Assembly (NCBI GenBank): GCA_017466455.1
Contig: JAFTUD010000022.1
Coordinates: 16,948-80,947, forward strand
Origin: Clostridia bacterium
GTDB taxonomy: Bacteria > Bacillota_A > Clostridia > Oscillospirales > CAG-272
Direction of reading: 5' to 3'
Length of the DNA: 64,000 nucleotides
Made by a program: the position numbers and the translations under genes. The notes beneath the pieces are model-generated. The model saw only the letters and a list, made by a program, of their open reading frames with translations. It did no database searches and was not told the DNA's origin. This document shows, piece by piece, positions 16,788-28,407 of this stretch; the stretch's first letter is position 1, and each line of letters opens with the position of its first letter.

Positions 16788-17911
16788 TAGTCTTCTATGC
16801 CGAGCGCGGAAAGATCAAACTCATCATTATCTACCGGAAGGTCAAAATCCGTATCTCCACCTTCTCCGCCTTCGCCGTTTTGGAGCTTTTGCTTGATTTT
16901 TTCCTCAAGCTCTGCCATAATTTCGGGATTTGCCTCGAAGTATGCCTTTGTTTTGTCCTTACCTTGGATTTTCATATCTCCGTAGGAGAAGAATGAGCCA
17001 CTCTTTTCAACGATGCCAAGCTCTATTGAGAGGTCAATTATTTCGGTTGACTTGGAAATTCCCGAGCCGTACAAAATATCAAACTCCGCAACCTTAAACG
17101 GTGGGGCAACCTTATTTTTAACTACCTTTGCCTTTACATGGTTACCGTATGCTTCGCTTCCGTTTTTGAGCGTTTCGCTCTTTCTTATATCAATTCTAAC
17201 CGATGCGTAGAATTTAAGCGCATTACCGCCCGTCGTTGTTTCGGGGTTGCCGTACATTACGCCGATTTTGCTTCTTAGCTGGTTAATGAAGATAAGAATA
17301 CAATTTGATTTATTGATTGCGCCTGTGAGCTTTCTGAGCGCCTGCGACATAAGCCTTGCCTGAACGCCCATATGGCTATCTCCCATACCGCCCTCAATTT
17401 CCTGCTGAGGAACGAGCGCCGCAACGGAGTCAATTACGATAATATCAACCGCGCCCGAATTGATAAGTGCCTCGGCAATTTCAAGTGCCTGCTCACCGTT
17501 ATCGGGTTGAGATACCAAAAGCTCATCAGTGTTTACGCCGATTGCCTTTGCGTACACAGGGTCAAGCGCATGCTCCGCATCTATAAACGCGGCAGTTCCG
17601 CCCTGCTTTTGACATTCCGCTACCGAGTGGAGCGCTATTGTCGTTTTACCTGAGGATTCAGGTCCGTAAATTTCTATAATTCTTCCCTTTGGAAGTCCGC
17701 CAACGCCGAGCGCTAAGTCAAGCGTGAGCGAGCCTGTTGAAACTGCGCTGATTTTGATGGTTGGTGCGTCGCCCAAGCGAATGATTGAGCCCTCGCCATT
17801 CTCCTTCTTAATTTGCGCTATCGCCGTTTCAAGCGCTTTTTTTCTTTGAGCCTCGGCGCTAAGGTCAGCACCTGTGCCCTTTTTATCTGCTTTTACTACT
17901 TTTTTTGCCAT
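16787..17911 (-). CDS. recA: Recombinase A
   Basis: A 374-residue homologous recombination ATPase. The Walker A is GPESSGKT near residue 85. The core blocks [44 protein letters not shown] are intact. It forms filaments on single-stranded DNA and triggers SOS LexA cleavage. The start is supported by GGAGG seven nt upstream. The acidic C-terminus ends in [10 protein letters not shown]. The stop codon is next to repeat E1 copy 4. No intein or truncation is seen. Confidence 0.98.
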   Translation of the reverse strand: MAKKVVKADKKGTGADLSAEAQRKKALETAIAQIKKENGEGSIIRLGDAPTIKISAVSTGSLTLDLALGVGGLPKGRIIEIYGPESSGKTTIALHSVAECQKQGGTAAFIDAEHALDPVYAKAIGVNTDELLVSQPDNGEQALEIAEALINSGAVDIIVIDSVAALVPQQEIEGGMGDSHMGVQARLMSQALRKLTGAINKSNCILIFINQLRSKIGVMYGNPETTTGGNALKFYASVRIDIRKSETLKNGSEAYGNHVKAKVVKNKVAPPFKVAEFDILYGSGISKSTEIIDLSIELGIVEKSGSFFSYGDMKIQGKDKTKAYFEANPEIMAELEEKIKQKLQNGEGGEGGDTDFDLPVDNDEFDLSALGIED

Positions 17912-18055
17912 CTAATGCCTCCAAGAGGCAAATGCGGAGTGCGGAGTGCGGAATTCGGAATGTGTCCGTTTTTCCTTGACCGCCTGCATTGCCTTTTATT
18001 TTTTTAATTTGAATATTTCACGCCCGCAAGGGCATATCGTGTCACGAAGTGACCC

Positions 18056-18634
18056 TTATAGCGTCGGTGAGTCAATTCGCCAAGCGTCGTTTTCGTAAAT
18101 GAGGGTTACCTCTATTTTTTCACTTCCGTCAGCGGTTGAAACGCTCGCGACTATCTTATTTTTCCTATTTTTAATGATTTGGACCGTTGATGTATCGTAT
18201 TTTGTGATTTCATCACTCACATTATCGTATCCCTTATATGCTGTCAAGTAGCCATCAGGTCCTGTCAAATACCTTGCATAGACAACAACGCCCATATTTG
18301 AATAGCCATCAAGATACGCACCGAGCAAGCCTTCGGCAAGCTCCCTTGAAAAGACCGCCTTTGTTTCAACGATTAAATCGTTGCGTATTCTAAACGGCGC
18401 ATCCGACGCGACCTCATAATACTCGCCCTCAATGTGCTTTTCCTCATCAATGGGCAAGCCCGTACCGTAGTAAACCACATTTAAGGTATAGGAGCGCTCA
18501 ATAAGGTCCTTGACTATTTCGGCGCTTTGCGCATCGTCCTGCCTGCTACACGAGGTAGCGGGCAAGACAAGTGCAAGCACTGCTATGCAAAGAATTGTAA
18601 TTTTTAATATGTGTTTGATTTTTCGTAATTTCAT
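18056..18634 (-). CDS. Predicted lipoprotein downstream of gyrA
   Basis: A 192-residue protein with a signal peptide and lipobox A-T-S-C (Cys near residue 29). The mature part has a beta-rich pattern with T-L-N-V-V-Y-Y-G-T-G and a C-terminal I-E-V-T-L-I-Y-E-N-D-A-W-R-I-D-S-P-T, like small NTF2-like or DUF4829-type domains of exported proteins, but I do not assign a family. It starts 9 bp after gyrA with no good ribosome binding site, so translation is probably coupled to gyrA. Confidence 0.75.
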   Translation of the reverse strand: MKLRKIKHILKITILCIAVLALVLPATSCSRQDDAQSAEIVKDLIERSYTLNVVYYGTGLPIDEEKHIEGEYYEVASDAPFRIRNDLIVETKAVFSRELAEGLLGAYLDGYSNMGVVVYARYLTGPDGYLTAYKGYDNVSDEITKYDTSTVQIIKNRKNKIVASVSTADGSEKIEVTLIYENDAWRIDSPTL

Positions 18635-18643
18635 AGCCTAAAA

Positions 18644-21247
18644 TTACTCGTTTTCGCCATCGGGCTTTTCACTTACCTGCGCGCCCTCGGCTGTATCGGG
18701 AGCCTGTGCCTCTGCGCTTACATCAGCAACCGCCTCAGCATTTACCGCACCCTCTGTCGCATTTTCGCCGTTTACATCGGTAGCCCCGCCCTCGGCTTCA
18801 TCGTCCTCACGGGCGGTAAAGGTCATTTTAGCAACCTTTGAGCCCTCGGCAATTCTCATAACGCGAACACCGCTTGCGCTCCTATTATAAACAGGAACCT
18901 CGCTTACATGTGTTCTGATTACTACACCGCCATCGGTGATTGCCATAATGTCATCTTCCTCGGTAACTGCGCCGATTGTCGCAAGCTTACCTGTCTTATC
19001 GCTGATATTATGAGCGCGTACGCCGAAAATACCGCGATTTCTCGCCTCAAAGTCACTGAATTCGCTTCTCTTACCAAAGCCGTTTTCGGTAACGGTAAGA
19101 AGCTGCTTTGTTTCATCAACGATAACTGCTCCGCAAACAACATCGTCATCACGAAGGTCAATACCGCGTACGCCCCTCGCTGTTCTGCCGACAACGCTAA
19201 CCTTATTTTCATTAAAGCGTGCGCCCTGTCCGTTCTTGGTTGCGATGAGAATATCGCTATTTCCTTTTGTATGTCCAACGAAAATAAGCTCATCACCCTC
19301 ATCGAGGTTAATTGCTATCTTTCCGCCCTTACGCTGATATTCGTATTCCTTTACGCGTGTGCGCTTGATTACGCCCTTGCGTGTGAGCATTACAAGGTAT
19401 TCGTTTTCCTCAAACTCCATAAGAGGAATCATTGCGGTTACCTTCTCGCCCTTTTCAATCTCAATGAGGTTGATAAGGTTAGAGCCCTTTGCGGTGCGTG
19501 AGCTTTCGGGAATTCTATATACCTTTCTTACGAAAATCTTACCGTTATCGGTAAACATAAGAAGATGTGCGTGTGAATTTGCAACAAGGATGTTTTCAAT
19601 AAAGTCCTCATCCTTTGTTCCCATTGCGATAAGTCCCTTACCGCCACGGTGCTGTGCCTCGTAGGTATCGGCAGGAATTCTCTTGATATAGCCCGAGTTT
19701 GTAAGCGTAATTACGCACTCGTGACGCTCAATAAGGTCCTCAAGGTCAATCTCGTCCTCGCTGTCGATTATCTCTGTACGGCGCTCATCGGCGTATTTTC
19801 TCTTGATTTCCTCGAGCTCGCTCTTGATAATTTCTCTAATTCTTGCAGGGTCGGCAAGGATTTCGTTCAGCTCCTTAACTGTTGCGTGGAGCTTCGCCAA
19901 GCGGTCCTCAACCTTTTGTCTTTCCATACCGCTAAGACGGCCAAGGGTCATATCAACAATCGCCTGTGATTGCTCATCTGAGAGAAGGAACCTATCCTTC
20001 AAGCGCTCCTTAGCCACCTGTGTGCTTTCACTTGAGCGAATGATGGAAATTACCTCATCTATGTTATCAATGGCTATCTTATAGCCCTCATAGATATGCG
20101 CCTCTGCCTGCGCCTTCTTGAGGTCGAAGCGTGTACGGCGCTCAACAACCTGCTCTTGGAATTTGATGTACTCGCCAAGGATTTCGCGAAGTCCAAGGGT
20201 CTTTGGCTCGCCATTTACCAAAACGAGCATATTCATAGCGCAGGTGTCCTGAAGCTGTGTATTCTTATATAGCTGATTGAGTATTACCTGAAGGTTTGCG
20301 TCCCTCTTACACTCAATTACTATTCTCATTCCCGCACGGCCACTCTCATCGCGAATGCCCGTAATTCCCTCTATTCTCTTATCCTTTACAAGGTCAGCCA
20401 TCTTCTCAATCAGCTGGCTCTTATTTACCATATAAGGAATTTCGGTAACTACTATGCGGTGATGGTCCTCCTCGCACTCAGCCTTTGAGCGCACGGTAAC
20501 GCGTCCTTTACCTGTGGTATAGGCGTCAATAATTCCGCGCCTGCCGTAAATTGTGGCAAAGGTCGGGAAGTCGGGACCCTTTACATACTCCATCATTTCC
20601 TCAACGCTTGCCTCGGGGTTGTCAATCAGATGGATTGTTCCGTCAATTACCTCTCCAAGGTTGTGTGGCGGAATGTTGGTAGCCATACCTACCGCAATTC
20701 CTACGCTTCCGTTTACAAGCACATTCGGAAATCTTGACGGCAGAACAGTTGGCTCCTTTCGTGAGTTGTCAAAGTTCGGCACGAAGTCAACTACATCCTT
20801 CTCTATGTCCGCCATAAGCTCGTTTGCAAGCTTGGACATTCTCGCCTCGGTATAACGGTATGCAGCTGCGCCGTCACCGTCAACATTACCGAAGTTTCCG
20901 TGTCCGTCTATAAGCGGATGCCTTAGCGAGAAGGGCTGTGCCATTCTTACCATCGTTCCGTATACCGCTTGGTCACCGTGTGGGTGATATCTACCAAGCA
21001 CATTACCAACCGTCGTTGCCGATTTTCTGAACGGCTTGTCAGAGGTCAGATGGTCCTCGTACATAGCGTACATTACACGCCTTTGTCCGGGCTTCATTCC
21101 ATCTCGTACATCAGGTAGCGCACGAGATACAATTACACTCATTGAATACTCAAGAAATGCCTCCTGCACCCTTGACTCAATGTTGCGGTTTACTATCATT
21201 TGCTCGATATTTTCATAATCGAGCACATTGTGTTCTTTATCTGCCAT
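18644..21247 (-). CDS. gyrA: DNA gyrase subunit A
   Basis: An 867-residue type II topoisomerase subunit. The catalytic Tyr is residue 132 in [11 protein letters not shown]. The C-terminal beta-pinwheel has repeated G-x-x-x-R motifs, including the GyrA-box-like QRKGGKI. The tail from about residue 815 is an acidic Ala/Glu-rich extension. The quinolone-determining segment reads [10 protein letters not shown]: positions equal to E. coli Ser83 and Asp87 are Gln93 and Gly97. AGGAG precedes the start. gyrB lies directly upstream. Confidence 0.97.
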   Translation of the reverse strand: MADKEHNVLDYENIEQMIVNRNIESRVQEAFLEYSMSVIVSRALPDVRDGMKPGQRRVMYAMYEDHLTSDKPFRKSATTVGNVLGRYHPHGDQAVYGTMVRMAQPFSLRHPLIDGHGNFGNVDGDGAAAYRYTEARMSKLANELMADIEKDVVDFVPNFDNSRKEPTVLPSRFPNVLVNGSVGIAVGMATNIPPHNLGEVIDGTIHLIDNPEASVEEMMEYVKGPDFPTFATIYGRRGIIDAYTTGKGRVTVRSKAECEEDHHRIVVTEIPYMVNKSQLIEKMADLVKDKRIEGITGIRDESGRAGMRIVIECKRDANLQVILNQLYKNTQLQDTCAMNMLVLVNGEPKTLGLREILGEYIKFQEQVVERRTRFDLKKAQAEAHIYEGYKIAIDNIDEVISIIRSSESTQVAKERLKDRFLLSDEQSQAIVDMTLGRLSGMERQKVEDRLAKLHATVKELNEILADPARIREIIKSELEEIKRKYADERRTEIIDSEDEIDLEDLIERHECVITLTNSGYIKRIPADTYEAQHRGGKGLIAMGTKDEDFIENILVANSHAHLLMFTDNGKIFVRKVYRIPESSRTAKGSNLINLIEIEKGEKVTAMIPLMEFEENEYLVMLTRKGVIKRTRVKEYEYQRKGGKIAINLDEGDELIFVGHTKGNSDILIATKNGQGARFNENKVSVVGRTARGVRGIDLRDDDVVCGAVIVDETKQLLTVTENGFGKRSEFSDFEARNRGIFGVRAHNISDKTGKLATIGAVTEEDDIMAITDGGVVIRTHVSEVPVYNRSASGVRVMRIAEGSKVAKMTFTAREDDEAEGGATDVNGENATEGAVNAEAVADVSAEAQAPDTAEGAQVSEKPDGENE

Positions 21248-21267
21248 TTTTGTTTCTCCTGTTTATT

Positions 21268-21311
21268 TTTACTTTTTCTTTGACAAAAGAAAAAGTAAGT
21301 CAAAAAGAAAG
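21268..21311. repeat. TTACTTTTTCTTT hairpin in the gyrA leader
   Basis: Stem TTACTTTTTCTTT/AAAGAAAAAGTAA and trailing GTCAAAAAGAAAG, 20 bp before the gyrA start codon. Confidence 0.75.
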
Positions 21312-21354
21312 TAAGGTCTATCTGTTATTAAAGTGAACTTAACGCCGTTTTGCA

Positions 21355-23478
<2,124 letters not shown>

Positions 23479-23485
23479 TTAATTC

Positions 23486-23530
23486 TTTCCCTTTTTCTTT
23501 GACAAAAGAAAAAGGAAAACAAAAAGAAAG
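23486..23530. repeat. TTTCCTTTTTCTTT hairpin in the gyrB leader
   Basis: Stem CCTTTTTCTTT/AAAGAAAAAGG with trailing ACAAAAAGAAAG, 41 bp upstream of the gyrB start; same family as the pgsA and gyrA leaders. Confidence 0.7.
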
Positions 23531-23689
23531 TAACCTGAAAAAAATTATTAGATTGATTTTATATATTAAATTATTTATACGAAAGCGCTTTAAGCTGTCC
23601 GTGCGCTTGTAATAGCTCCCGTTTCCCACCCGAGCCTCTTTGGTATATTTTATCACATAAATACGGACAAAACGGACAATCTGCGGACC

Positions 23690-23835
23690 GCAGGGGGTAA
23701 GCTCCGACATCGTTTAGTACGAATTGTTTCCATACTCCCCGACTCTTCACGGCGTTAGCCATATCGCGTTGCGCAAGCAACATATCGAGTCCCAACGGGA
23801 CATATCGAGTTTGTGTCAGCAAACATATCGAGTAA
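23690..23835 (+). repeat. E3-like module followed by a CATATCGAG hairpin array
   Basis: An E3-like block (CTCCGACATCGTTTAGTACG, TTGTTTCCATAC) leads into at least four short hairpins with different stems (GGCGTTAGCC-type, GTTGC/GCAAC, GTCCC/GGGAC, GTTTG/CAAAC), separated by the constant spacer CATATCGAG. Confidence 0.7.
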
Positions 23836-23846
23836 TTCATTCCTCA

Positions 23847-24003
23847 CTGCGACTCCCTACGGTCGCATGCATGGCTACCACCAGCCAATCGCACTTCGCC
23901 AAGGCTCGTGTTCTTGGGGTGTACGCTCATCCGAACTCCGCATTCCGAATTCCGCATTTGCGAAGCATTGTTCCGCATTCGAGTGCCTCCGGGGGCGTCC
24001 CCG
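23847..24003 (+). repeat. GCGACTCCC module with CCGAACTCCGCATT units
   Basis: GCGACTCCCTACGGTCGC hairpin at 23850-23867, TGCATGGCTACCACCAGCCA, then CCGAACT/CCGCATT units at 23934-23958, and a CCGGGGGCGTCCCCGG palindrome at 23988-24003, just beyond the remB stop. Nearly identical in order to the 11.2 kb module. Confidence 0.7.
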
Positions 24004-24004
24004 G

Positions 24005-24229
24005 TTATTTAATTGTTGATGTATTAAACGGGCTCAAATACACCGTTTTATCTCTCATTATTATAAAGGACTTCGGCAGGTCATTACCGAGCGTTTTTAC
24101 TCGCCCTTCCCTTTGTGCGCTCGCAAGATAGGCTCTTGTATGCACTGACACGGTTGATGTGTCAAGGTCAAGCACCGCTACTATATCCTTTTTTCTTACC
24201 GTTTTATTATCTCCCAAGTGAACAAACAT
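24005..24229 (-). CDS. remB: RemB/YaaB-type DUF370 protein
   Basis: A 74-residue protein: MFVHLGDNKTVRKKDIVAVLDLDT, then LPKSFIIMRDKTVYLSPFNTSTIK. This matches YaaB/RemB of Bacillus, found between recF and gyrB, exactly as here. RemB with RemA regulates extracellular matrix genes in Bacillus; its role in Clostridia is less clear. The ATG lies 3 bp after the recF stop and its GAGGT ribosome binding site overlaps that stop, so translation is coupled. Confidence 0.88.
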   Translation of the reverse strand: MFVHLGDNKTVRKKDIVAVLDLDTSTVSVHTRAYLASAQREGRVKTLGNDLPKSFIIMRDKTVYLSPFNTSTIK

Positions 24230-24232
24230 CGC

Positions 24233-25315
24233 TTACCTCGGTATGAAGCTTGCCTCTGTCTCGGCAAAATAGTTCGGCTCACATGAGGTGATTATTACCT
24301 GTCTATTATTTATATTTGACAATACATATTTGCGCCTTGTCGGGTCAAGCTCGCTAAGTACATCGTCAAGCAGAAATACAGGATATTCCCCCGTTTCCTC
24401 GCGCGAAATCTCACCCTCTGCCATCTTCATTGCAAGCGCAAGCGACCTTTGCTGTCCCTGTGAGGCGTAAAAGCGCGCTTCCTTGCCGTTTATCAGTATT
24501 TTAAGGTCGTCCTTATGTATTCCGTACGCCGTCGCCCCGTATCTCATCTCTCTTTCGAGATTTTTGGTAAGCAGGGAAAGATATCTGTCCTTTAAGCTCT
24601 CGCGTGTGTCAAAGTCCGCGCCCTCGGCATTCGTTTCATATGTTATGCTCGGCACTTCCTTGCCCTCTGTCATTTGCTCAAAGAATTGCTTTACCCAAAA
24701 ATCAAGCTTCCTTACATATTCCTGCCTTACATCGGCTATGTCCGCGCAAAGCGTCGCAAGCTCGCCTGAGTAAAAGTCTATCATGTCACGGTAATTCGCC
24801 CTCTCGGCAGGCTCCATTTTGAGTATCGCGTTTCTTGATGCGATTACACTGTTATACCTCGCAAGGAGCTTTATGTATATCGGCTTTAGCTGGCTAATCG
24901 CAACATCAAGAAAGTTTCGCCTAACTGATGGCGCATCACTTATAATCCCAAGATGAGATGGGCAAAATAATACCGCCCTGAACTCGCCTATTACATCAGC
25001 CGTGCGCTGGACTCTGTTCCCGTCCTTGTAAAACGCCTTCGCCGCATTCTTCGCTATCCTTACTCCAAGCTTGCTCGTTTCTTCTCCGCGAGCATATTCC
25101 ATTAAGGCGTACGCAACATCTGAGTCAAACTTGATTAGCTCCTTGTCCTTAAATGCACGAAAGCTCTTGCCCCGCGCAAATAAGTAGATGCCCTCAATTA
25201 TGTTCGTCTTTCCCCGAGCATTCGCCCCGTGTATAACATTTACCGTCGGGGAAAATTCTATCCTCTCCCCCTCTATGTTCCTAAATGTCGTTAATTCTAT
25301 ACTTTTAATTATCAT
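24233..25315 (-). CDS. recF: DNA replication and repair protein RecF
   Basis: A 360-residue ABC-type ATPase that helps load RecA at single-strand gaps. The Walker A is G-A-N-A-R-G-K-T near residue 30. The signature segment is SQGQQRSLALAMKMAE, and the Walker B is VFLLDDVLSELDPTRR. Its position between dnaN and remB is canonical. The start has only a weak AGG element, and a shared AT-rich hairpin sits immediately upstream. Confidence 0.96.
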   Translation of the reverse strand: MIIKSIELTTFRNIEGERIEFSPTVNVIHGANARGKTNIIEGIYLFARGKSFRAFKDKELIKFDSDVAYALMEYARGEETSKLGVRIAKNAAKAFYKDGNRVQRTADVIGEFRAVLFCPSHLGIISDAPSVRRNFLDVAISQLKPIYIKLLARYNSVIASRNAILKMEPAERANYRDMIDFYSGELATLCADIADVRQEYVRKLDFWVKQFFEQMTEGKEVPSITYETNAEGADFDTRESLKDRYLSLLTKNLEREMRYGATAYGIHKDDLKILINGKEARFYASQGQQRSLALAMKMAEGEISREETGEYPVFLLDDVLSELDPTRRKYVLSNINNRQVIITSCEPNYFAETEASFIPR

Positions 25316-25321
25316 ATAAGC

Positions 25322-25363
25322 CTACTTTTTCTTTAGGAGAAGAAAAAGTAGCAAAAAGAAACC
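25322..25363. repeat. CTACTTTTTCTT hairpin in the recF leader
   Basis: Stem CTACTTTTTCTT/AAGAAAAAGTAG followed by CAAAAAGAAACC, 7 bp before the recF start. Confidence 0.78.
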
Positions 25364-25451
25364 AAACTAAAATAAAACTATTTGTAATTTTTTCAAAAAT
25401 CCAACTTGCTTTCCCAAAAATCCAACGGATATTTCTTAGCGCGTTTATTTC

Positions 25452-25670
25452 TCAAAAATCCGAAGGCGCTCATAGGCTTTCAGAACAAGCAAGACAAGGC
25501 GCTACGACTCACTTCGTTCGCATGCATAAGTTCCACTATGCCAATCGCGCTTCGCTTTTGCTCGCGTTCTTGGAGTGTCACTTAACCGCAGTTCACGGGC
25601 GAAAATGTACTTTTGGCGTACATTGAGGTCGTGAACGAGGAGCAACGCAGATTAACGCCGTTATACTTGC
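25452..25670 (+). repeat. Structured repeat E1, copy 6 (divergent, carries an insertion)
   Basis: The stem GTTCACG/CGTGAAC and apical ATGTAC/GTACAT again covary with the other copies. About 80 bp resembling the GCGACT...GCATGCAT module interrupts the GGCGGACTGG block. This copy is not at a gene end, and I see no convincing terminal stem. Confidence 0.7.
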
Positions 25671-25675
25671 TTTTT

Positions 25676-25922
25676 CAAAAACCCGAAGGCTGTTTCTTAG
25701 TGCGTTTAGAACAAGTTAGGCAAGGCGGACTGGAAACCGCGGGCGAAGGCTATCTTTATTTATTACGAGCAATGCGAGTAACAAGGTTCCGACCGCAAAA
25801 ATGCTATTTGATTTTTGCGAATTGCAATGCAATCCGTTCGCAAGAACGATAGGTCGGGTTCTTATAGTCGAGGTCGCGGTTGAAGCCCAACGCAGTATAA
25901 CGCCGTTATAAACCACTAAGAA
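25676..25922 (+). repeat. Structured repeat E1, copy 7 (at dnaN 3' end), hosting E2
   Basis: A 14-bp terminal stem with one bulge: 25694-25702 (TTCTTAGTG) with 25914-25922 (CACTAAGAA), and GTTTA with TAAAC. The dnaN stop codon (25916-25918) is in the stem. Inner stem AACCGCG/CGCGGTT. The apical hairpin is enlarged by an inserted copy of E2. Confidence 0.88.
25762..25866 (+). repeat. Structured repeat E2, copy A (nested in E1 copy 7)
   Basis: Helices: TTAC/GTAA, CCGACC/GGTCGG, GCAAAAA/TTTTTGC, ATTGC/GCAAT and CGTTC/GAACG. The loop ATGCTATTTGAT and the end GGTTCTTAT are conserved with copy B at 46.8 kb, whose stems differ in compensating pairs. Confidence 0.8.
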
Positions 25923-27064
25923 TTCATTCGGATTGGCATTACGAAATACTTATAAATCGCATCCTCCTTATCCTGTGGCTCAATAAGCACGCCACGGAGA
26001 GGATTATCGTATGACATCTTGATTTCACAATCATCACAGACCTTTAATGCGTCAAGCATGAATTTACAGTTGAAGCCTATTGTGATTTGTCCGTCATCTT
26101 CACGGCGTACGGGGATTGTATCAAATACATTTCCGTTTGCGCTCGTTGTTGATACCTGAAGATTTTCACCCTCTACTATGAATTTTACATATGCTCTTAT
26201 GCTTCCTGCCAAGCGGTCCTCTACTATCAGTGAGCTTCTTTCAAGCGCAGAGCGAAGTGTTGCTGAGTCAAGATATGTTATTATCTTATTATTTTGTGGC
26301 AATATTCTGTTATAGTCAATATATTCTGTATCTATCATCTTTGCAAGATACATATATTCGCCAAAGGTGAATATAATATATCTTCTTGTAAGACGGATAT
26401 CTATCGGCTCGTCTGTGTCCTTTGTCATCTTGATAATGTCGCTAAGCACCTTGCCGGGTACGATAAATCTAAGATTGAGGCTCATTCCGCTACTGTTCTT
26501 ATTCTCAAGCGCAATCTCCTTCTCACAGTATGCAAGTCGGTTGCCGTCACATGCTACAATCAGCATCTTGTCGTCGGTGATATGGAAAAATGCTCCGTTG
26601 AATACAGGACGCGCGTCGTTTTGTCCTATCGCAAAGTATACTCTGTTTACAAACTTTCTTAGCATGCTTTGCTTGATTACAAAGCCACGGTCGCCTCTTA
26701 GCTCGGGCAACGGCGGGAATTGATCGCCAGCTATTGCCTTGATGTCAAAGTGCGATGCGCCTGACTCTATTCTCGCCGTGAGATTGTCAGTTACGCTTAT
26801 CTTGATGTCCCCTGCCGGCATTACCTTGATTATTTGCAAGAGCTTGTTTGCGTTGATTAGTATGTCGCCTTCCTCTATTACATCGGCTATTATAAATGTC
26901 CTGAAGCCCTTCTCAAGGTCCTGTGTTTCTATCTTGCATTTGCCGTCCTCTGTGCATACAAGATGTACGCTCTCAAGAGTTGCCATCGTGTTCTTTCCCG
27001 CTACCGCAAATGTCGCAGGTATTAACGCGTTTATTAGTGTGTCTCTGTCAAAATTTACTACCAT
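25916..27064 (-). CDS. dnaN: DNA polymerase III beta sliding clamp
   Basis: A 382-residue processivity clamp. It begins MVVNFDRDTLINALIPATFAVAGKNTM and shows the three-domain clamp pattern with LVACDGNRLAYCEKEI in domain 2 and YFVMPIRM at the C-terminus. I chose the ATG at 27064 because AAAGGAG lies 8 nt upstream and family members start here; an upstream in-frame extension of 26 residues runs through the leader hairpin and is unlikely. Order dnaA-dnaN-recF is canonical. Confidence 0.97.
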   Translation of the reverse strand: MVVNFDRDTLINALIPATFAVAGKNTMATLESVHLVCTEDGKCKIETQDLEKGFRTFIIADVIEEGDILINANKLLQIIKVMPAGDIKISVTDNLTARIESGASHFDIKAIAGDQFPPLPELRGDRGFVIKQSMLRKFVNRVYFAIGQNDARPVFNGAFFHITDDKMLIVACDGNRLAYCEKEIALENKNSSGMSLNLRFIVPGKVLSDIIKMTKDTDEPIDIRLTRRYIIFTFGEYMYLAKMIDTEYIDYNRILPQNNKIITYLDSATLRSALERSSLIVEDRLAGSIRAYVKFIVEGENLQVSTTSANGNVFDTIPVRREDDGQITIGFNCKFMLDALKVCDDCEIKMSYDNPLRGVLIEPQDKEDAIYKYFVMPIRMNS

Positions 27065-27096
27065 TTTTTTCTCCTTTGAGGTTCTTTCTTTGTACA

Positions 27097-27139
27097 TACT
27101 TTTTTCTTTGGGAGAAGAAAAAAGTACCAAAAAAGAAAC
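27097..27139. repeat. TACTTTTTTCTTT hairpin in the dnaN leader
   Basis: Stem TACTTTTTTCTT/AAGAAAAAAGTA with trailing CCAAAAAAGAAACC, 33 bp before the dnaN start. Confidence 0.75.
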
Positions 27140-27180
27140 CATACTGAATATATTTATTTTTATTTTTAATCAACCGTATA

Positions 27181-27345
27181 ATATGGGCGCGTCTCAAGCC
27201 AGCTGCTTATTTTCATTATTTCCTATTTACCCGCCGAGGTACTCGGTATGGGAGCGTTTCAAGCTGGCTACCCTTTTTCCCTTTTTCCCAGTGTCTTTTC
27301 TTTTTGCTACTTTTAGCGACTCCCTTTGGTCGCATGCATACAACA
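27181..27345 (+). repeat. Repeat E5 (ATGGGAGCGTTTCAAGCTGGCTA) module pair
   Basis: Two related blocks, ATGGGCGCGTCTCAAGCCAG at 27182 and ATGGGAGCGTTTCAAGCTGG at 27248, separated by a CCGAGGTACTCGG hairpin. A GCGACTCCCTTTGGTCGC hairpin follows at 27319-27336. Confidence 0.6.
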
Positions 27346-27429
27346 CACTAATGAAAGCAAGCTTTCAAGTGTGAAAGAATCTTTTCAGTAAAGAAAAAGT
27401 AGGGCTCCTCTTTCCACACATAACTAATC

Positions 27430-27618
27430 TTATCCACAAGTGGAAAATGGAGTTGTCCACATTTATCCACAATGGTGAAAATGTAGATGAGGAATAGGTA
27501 AAAACGAGTTATCCACGAAAAGTTATCAACAGTGGAAAGAAAGTGAAAAAATTTTTGCGAGGCGAGGTTCAATTTTCCACAAAATAATGAAATAGTTTTC
27601 AAACTTAGATGTGGATAA
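27430..27618. other. oriC: Predicted oriC DnaA-box cluster
   Basis: Between dnaN and dnaA, with TTATCCACA at 27430-27438 and 27463-27471 and TGTGGATAA at 27610-27618. Near matches are TTGTCCACA 27453, TTATCCACG 27509, TTATCAACA 27523 and TTTTCCACA 27573. The clustering at the dnaA-dnaN junction matches the origin position known in Bacillota. An AT-rich stretch with AAAAAATTTTT (27547-27556) is a candidate unwinding element. Confidence 0.85.
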
Positions 27619-28099
27619 AAATTTGTCGAAAATCCCTTAAAATCAAGCCTTGGGAGAGTTTTCCTACATTTCCATCGCCCCTACTACTGCTCCTACTTTA
27701 ATAATTAAAAGAAATAAACAAAGAAAGCCCGAGGACCTCGGGTCGTAAAATCCGATGTCGTTTAGTATGAATTGTTTGAAAAGTGAGAAAGCCTCGACAG
27801 GCAGAATAGGAGTTAGTTTTATATAAGTTGTTAGAAAACTTACGAAGCAGTTCTCAATAATATGGGAGTGTTTTAATATGGCTACTTATTTCCATCATTC
27901 CCCATATGCGACCTGAGGCTCTCAGGACTTTATTCTTCCGCTAAGGCTAAATAAGGGTGATTTTTGAATTGTTTTGCAAATTTTAATTAGTTTAACTTGC
28001 TTCTATAAAATCATTTAAAAAATGTTCTTTAAAATGGATAAAATATTTTTTTGATTTTGTAAGTATGGAGCGACTGTAAAAAGTCGAGTGCCTCGCCCG

Positions 28100-28163
28100 A
28101 GAACCTCGGGTGGTAAAATCCGCTTTCGTTCAGTATAAACTGCTTCTATACGCCCCGAAGCCC
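28100..28163 (+). repeat. Structured repeat E3 (first of tandem pair)
   Basis: CCCGAGAACCTCGGG hairpin, AAAATCCGC, TTCAGTATAAACTGCTTC, CGCCCCGAAG. Confidence 0.75.
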
Positions 28164-28235
28164 CCAAGTACCTTGGGTGGTGAACTCCGACATCGTTCAG
28201 TATGAACCGTTTCCGCACTCCCCGAGCAATATTCT
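28164..28235 (+). repeat. Structured repeat E3 (second of tandem pair)
   Basis: The opening hairpin is CCCAAGTACCTTGGG, a compensatory G-C to A-T change relative to its neighbour, then CCGACATCGTTCAGTATG and CCCCGAGCAATATTCT. Confidence 0.75.
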
Positions 28236-28359
28236 AAACTATCACTCCGAATTCCGAACTCCGAATTTGCGTCAGCATCATTCCCCATTTGCCCGCCGAG
28301 GCTCTCGGCATGGGAGCGTTTAAAGCTGGCTTCCCTTTTTGCCCTTTTCCCAGTGCCTT

Positions 28360-28399
28360 TTCTTTTTGCTACTTTTTCTTTTCAGTAAAGAAAAAGTAG
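28360..28399. repeat. CTACTTTTTCTT hairpin after dnaA, inverted
   Basis: The stem CTACTTTTTCTT/AAGAAAAAGTAG lies 9 bp beyond the dnaA stop codon with its TTTCTTTTTG flank on the other side, i.e. in opposite orientation to the leader copies. Confidence 0.7.
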
Positions 28400-28407
28400 A
28401 CACACAC

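Larger units (their letters stand above)
27621..28360. other. Repeat-filled gap between oriC and dnaA 3' end
   Basis: No coding sequence. It contains a partial E3 at 27727-27770, an E5 block at 27860-27925, two tandem E3 copies at 28100-28235, CCGAATT units at 28244-28264 and another E5 block at 28275-28345. Confidence 0.65.

Noticed and set aside
27065..27142. 26-residue N-terminal extension of DnaN
   Set aside because: It runs through the AT-rich leader hairpin; the internal ATG has AAAGGAG at correct distance and matches the family start.
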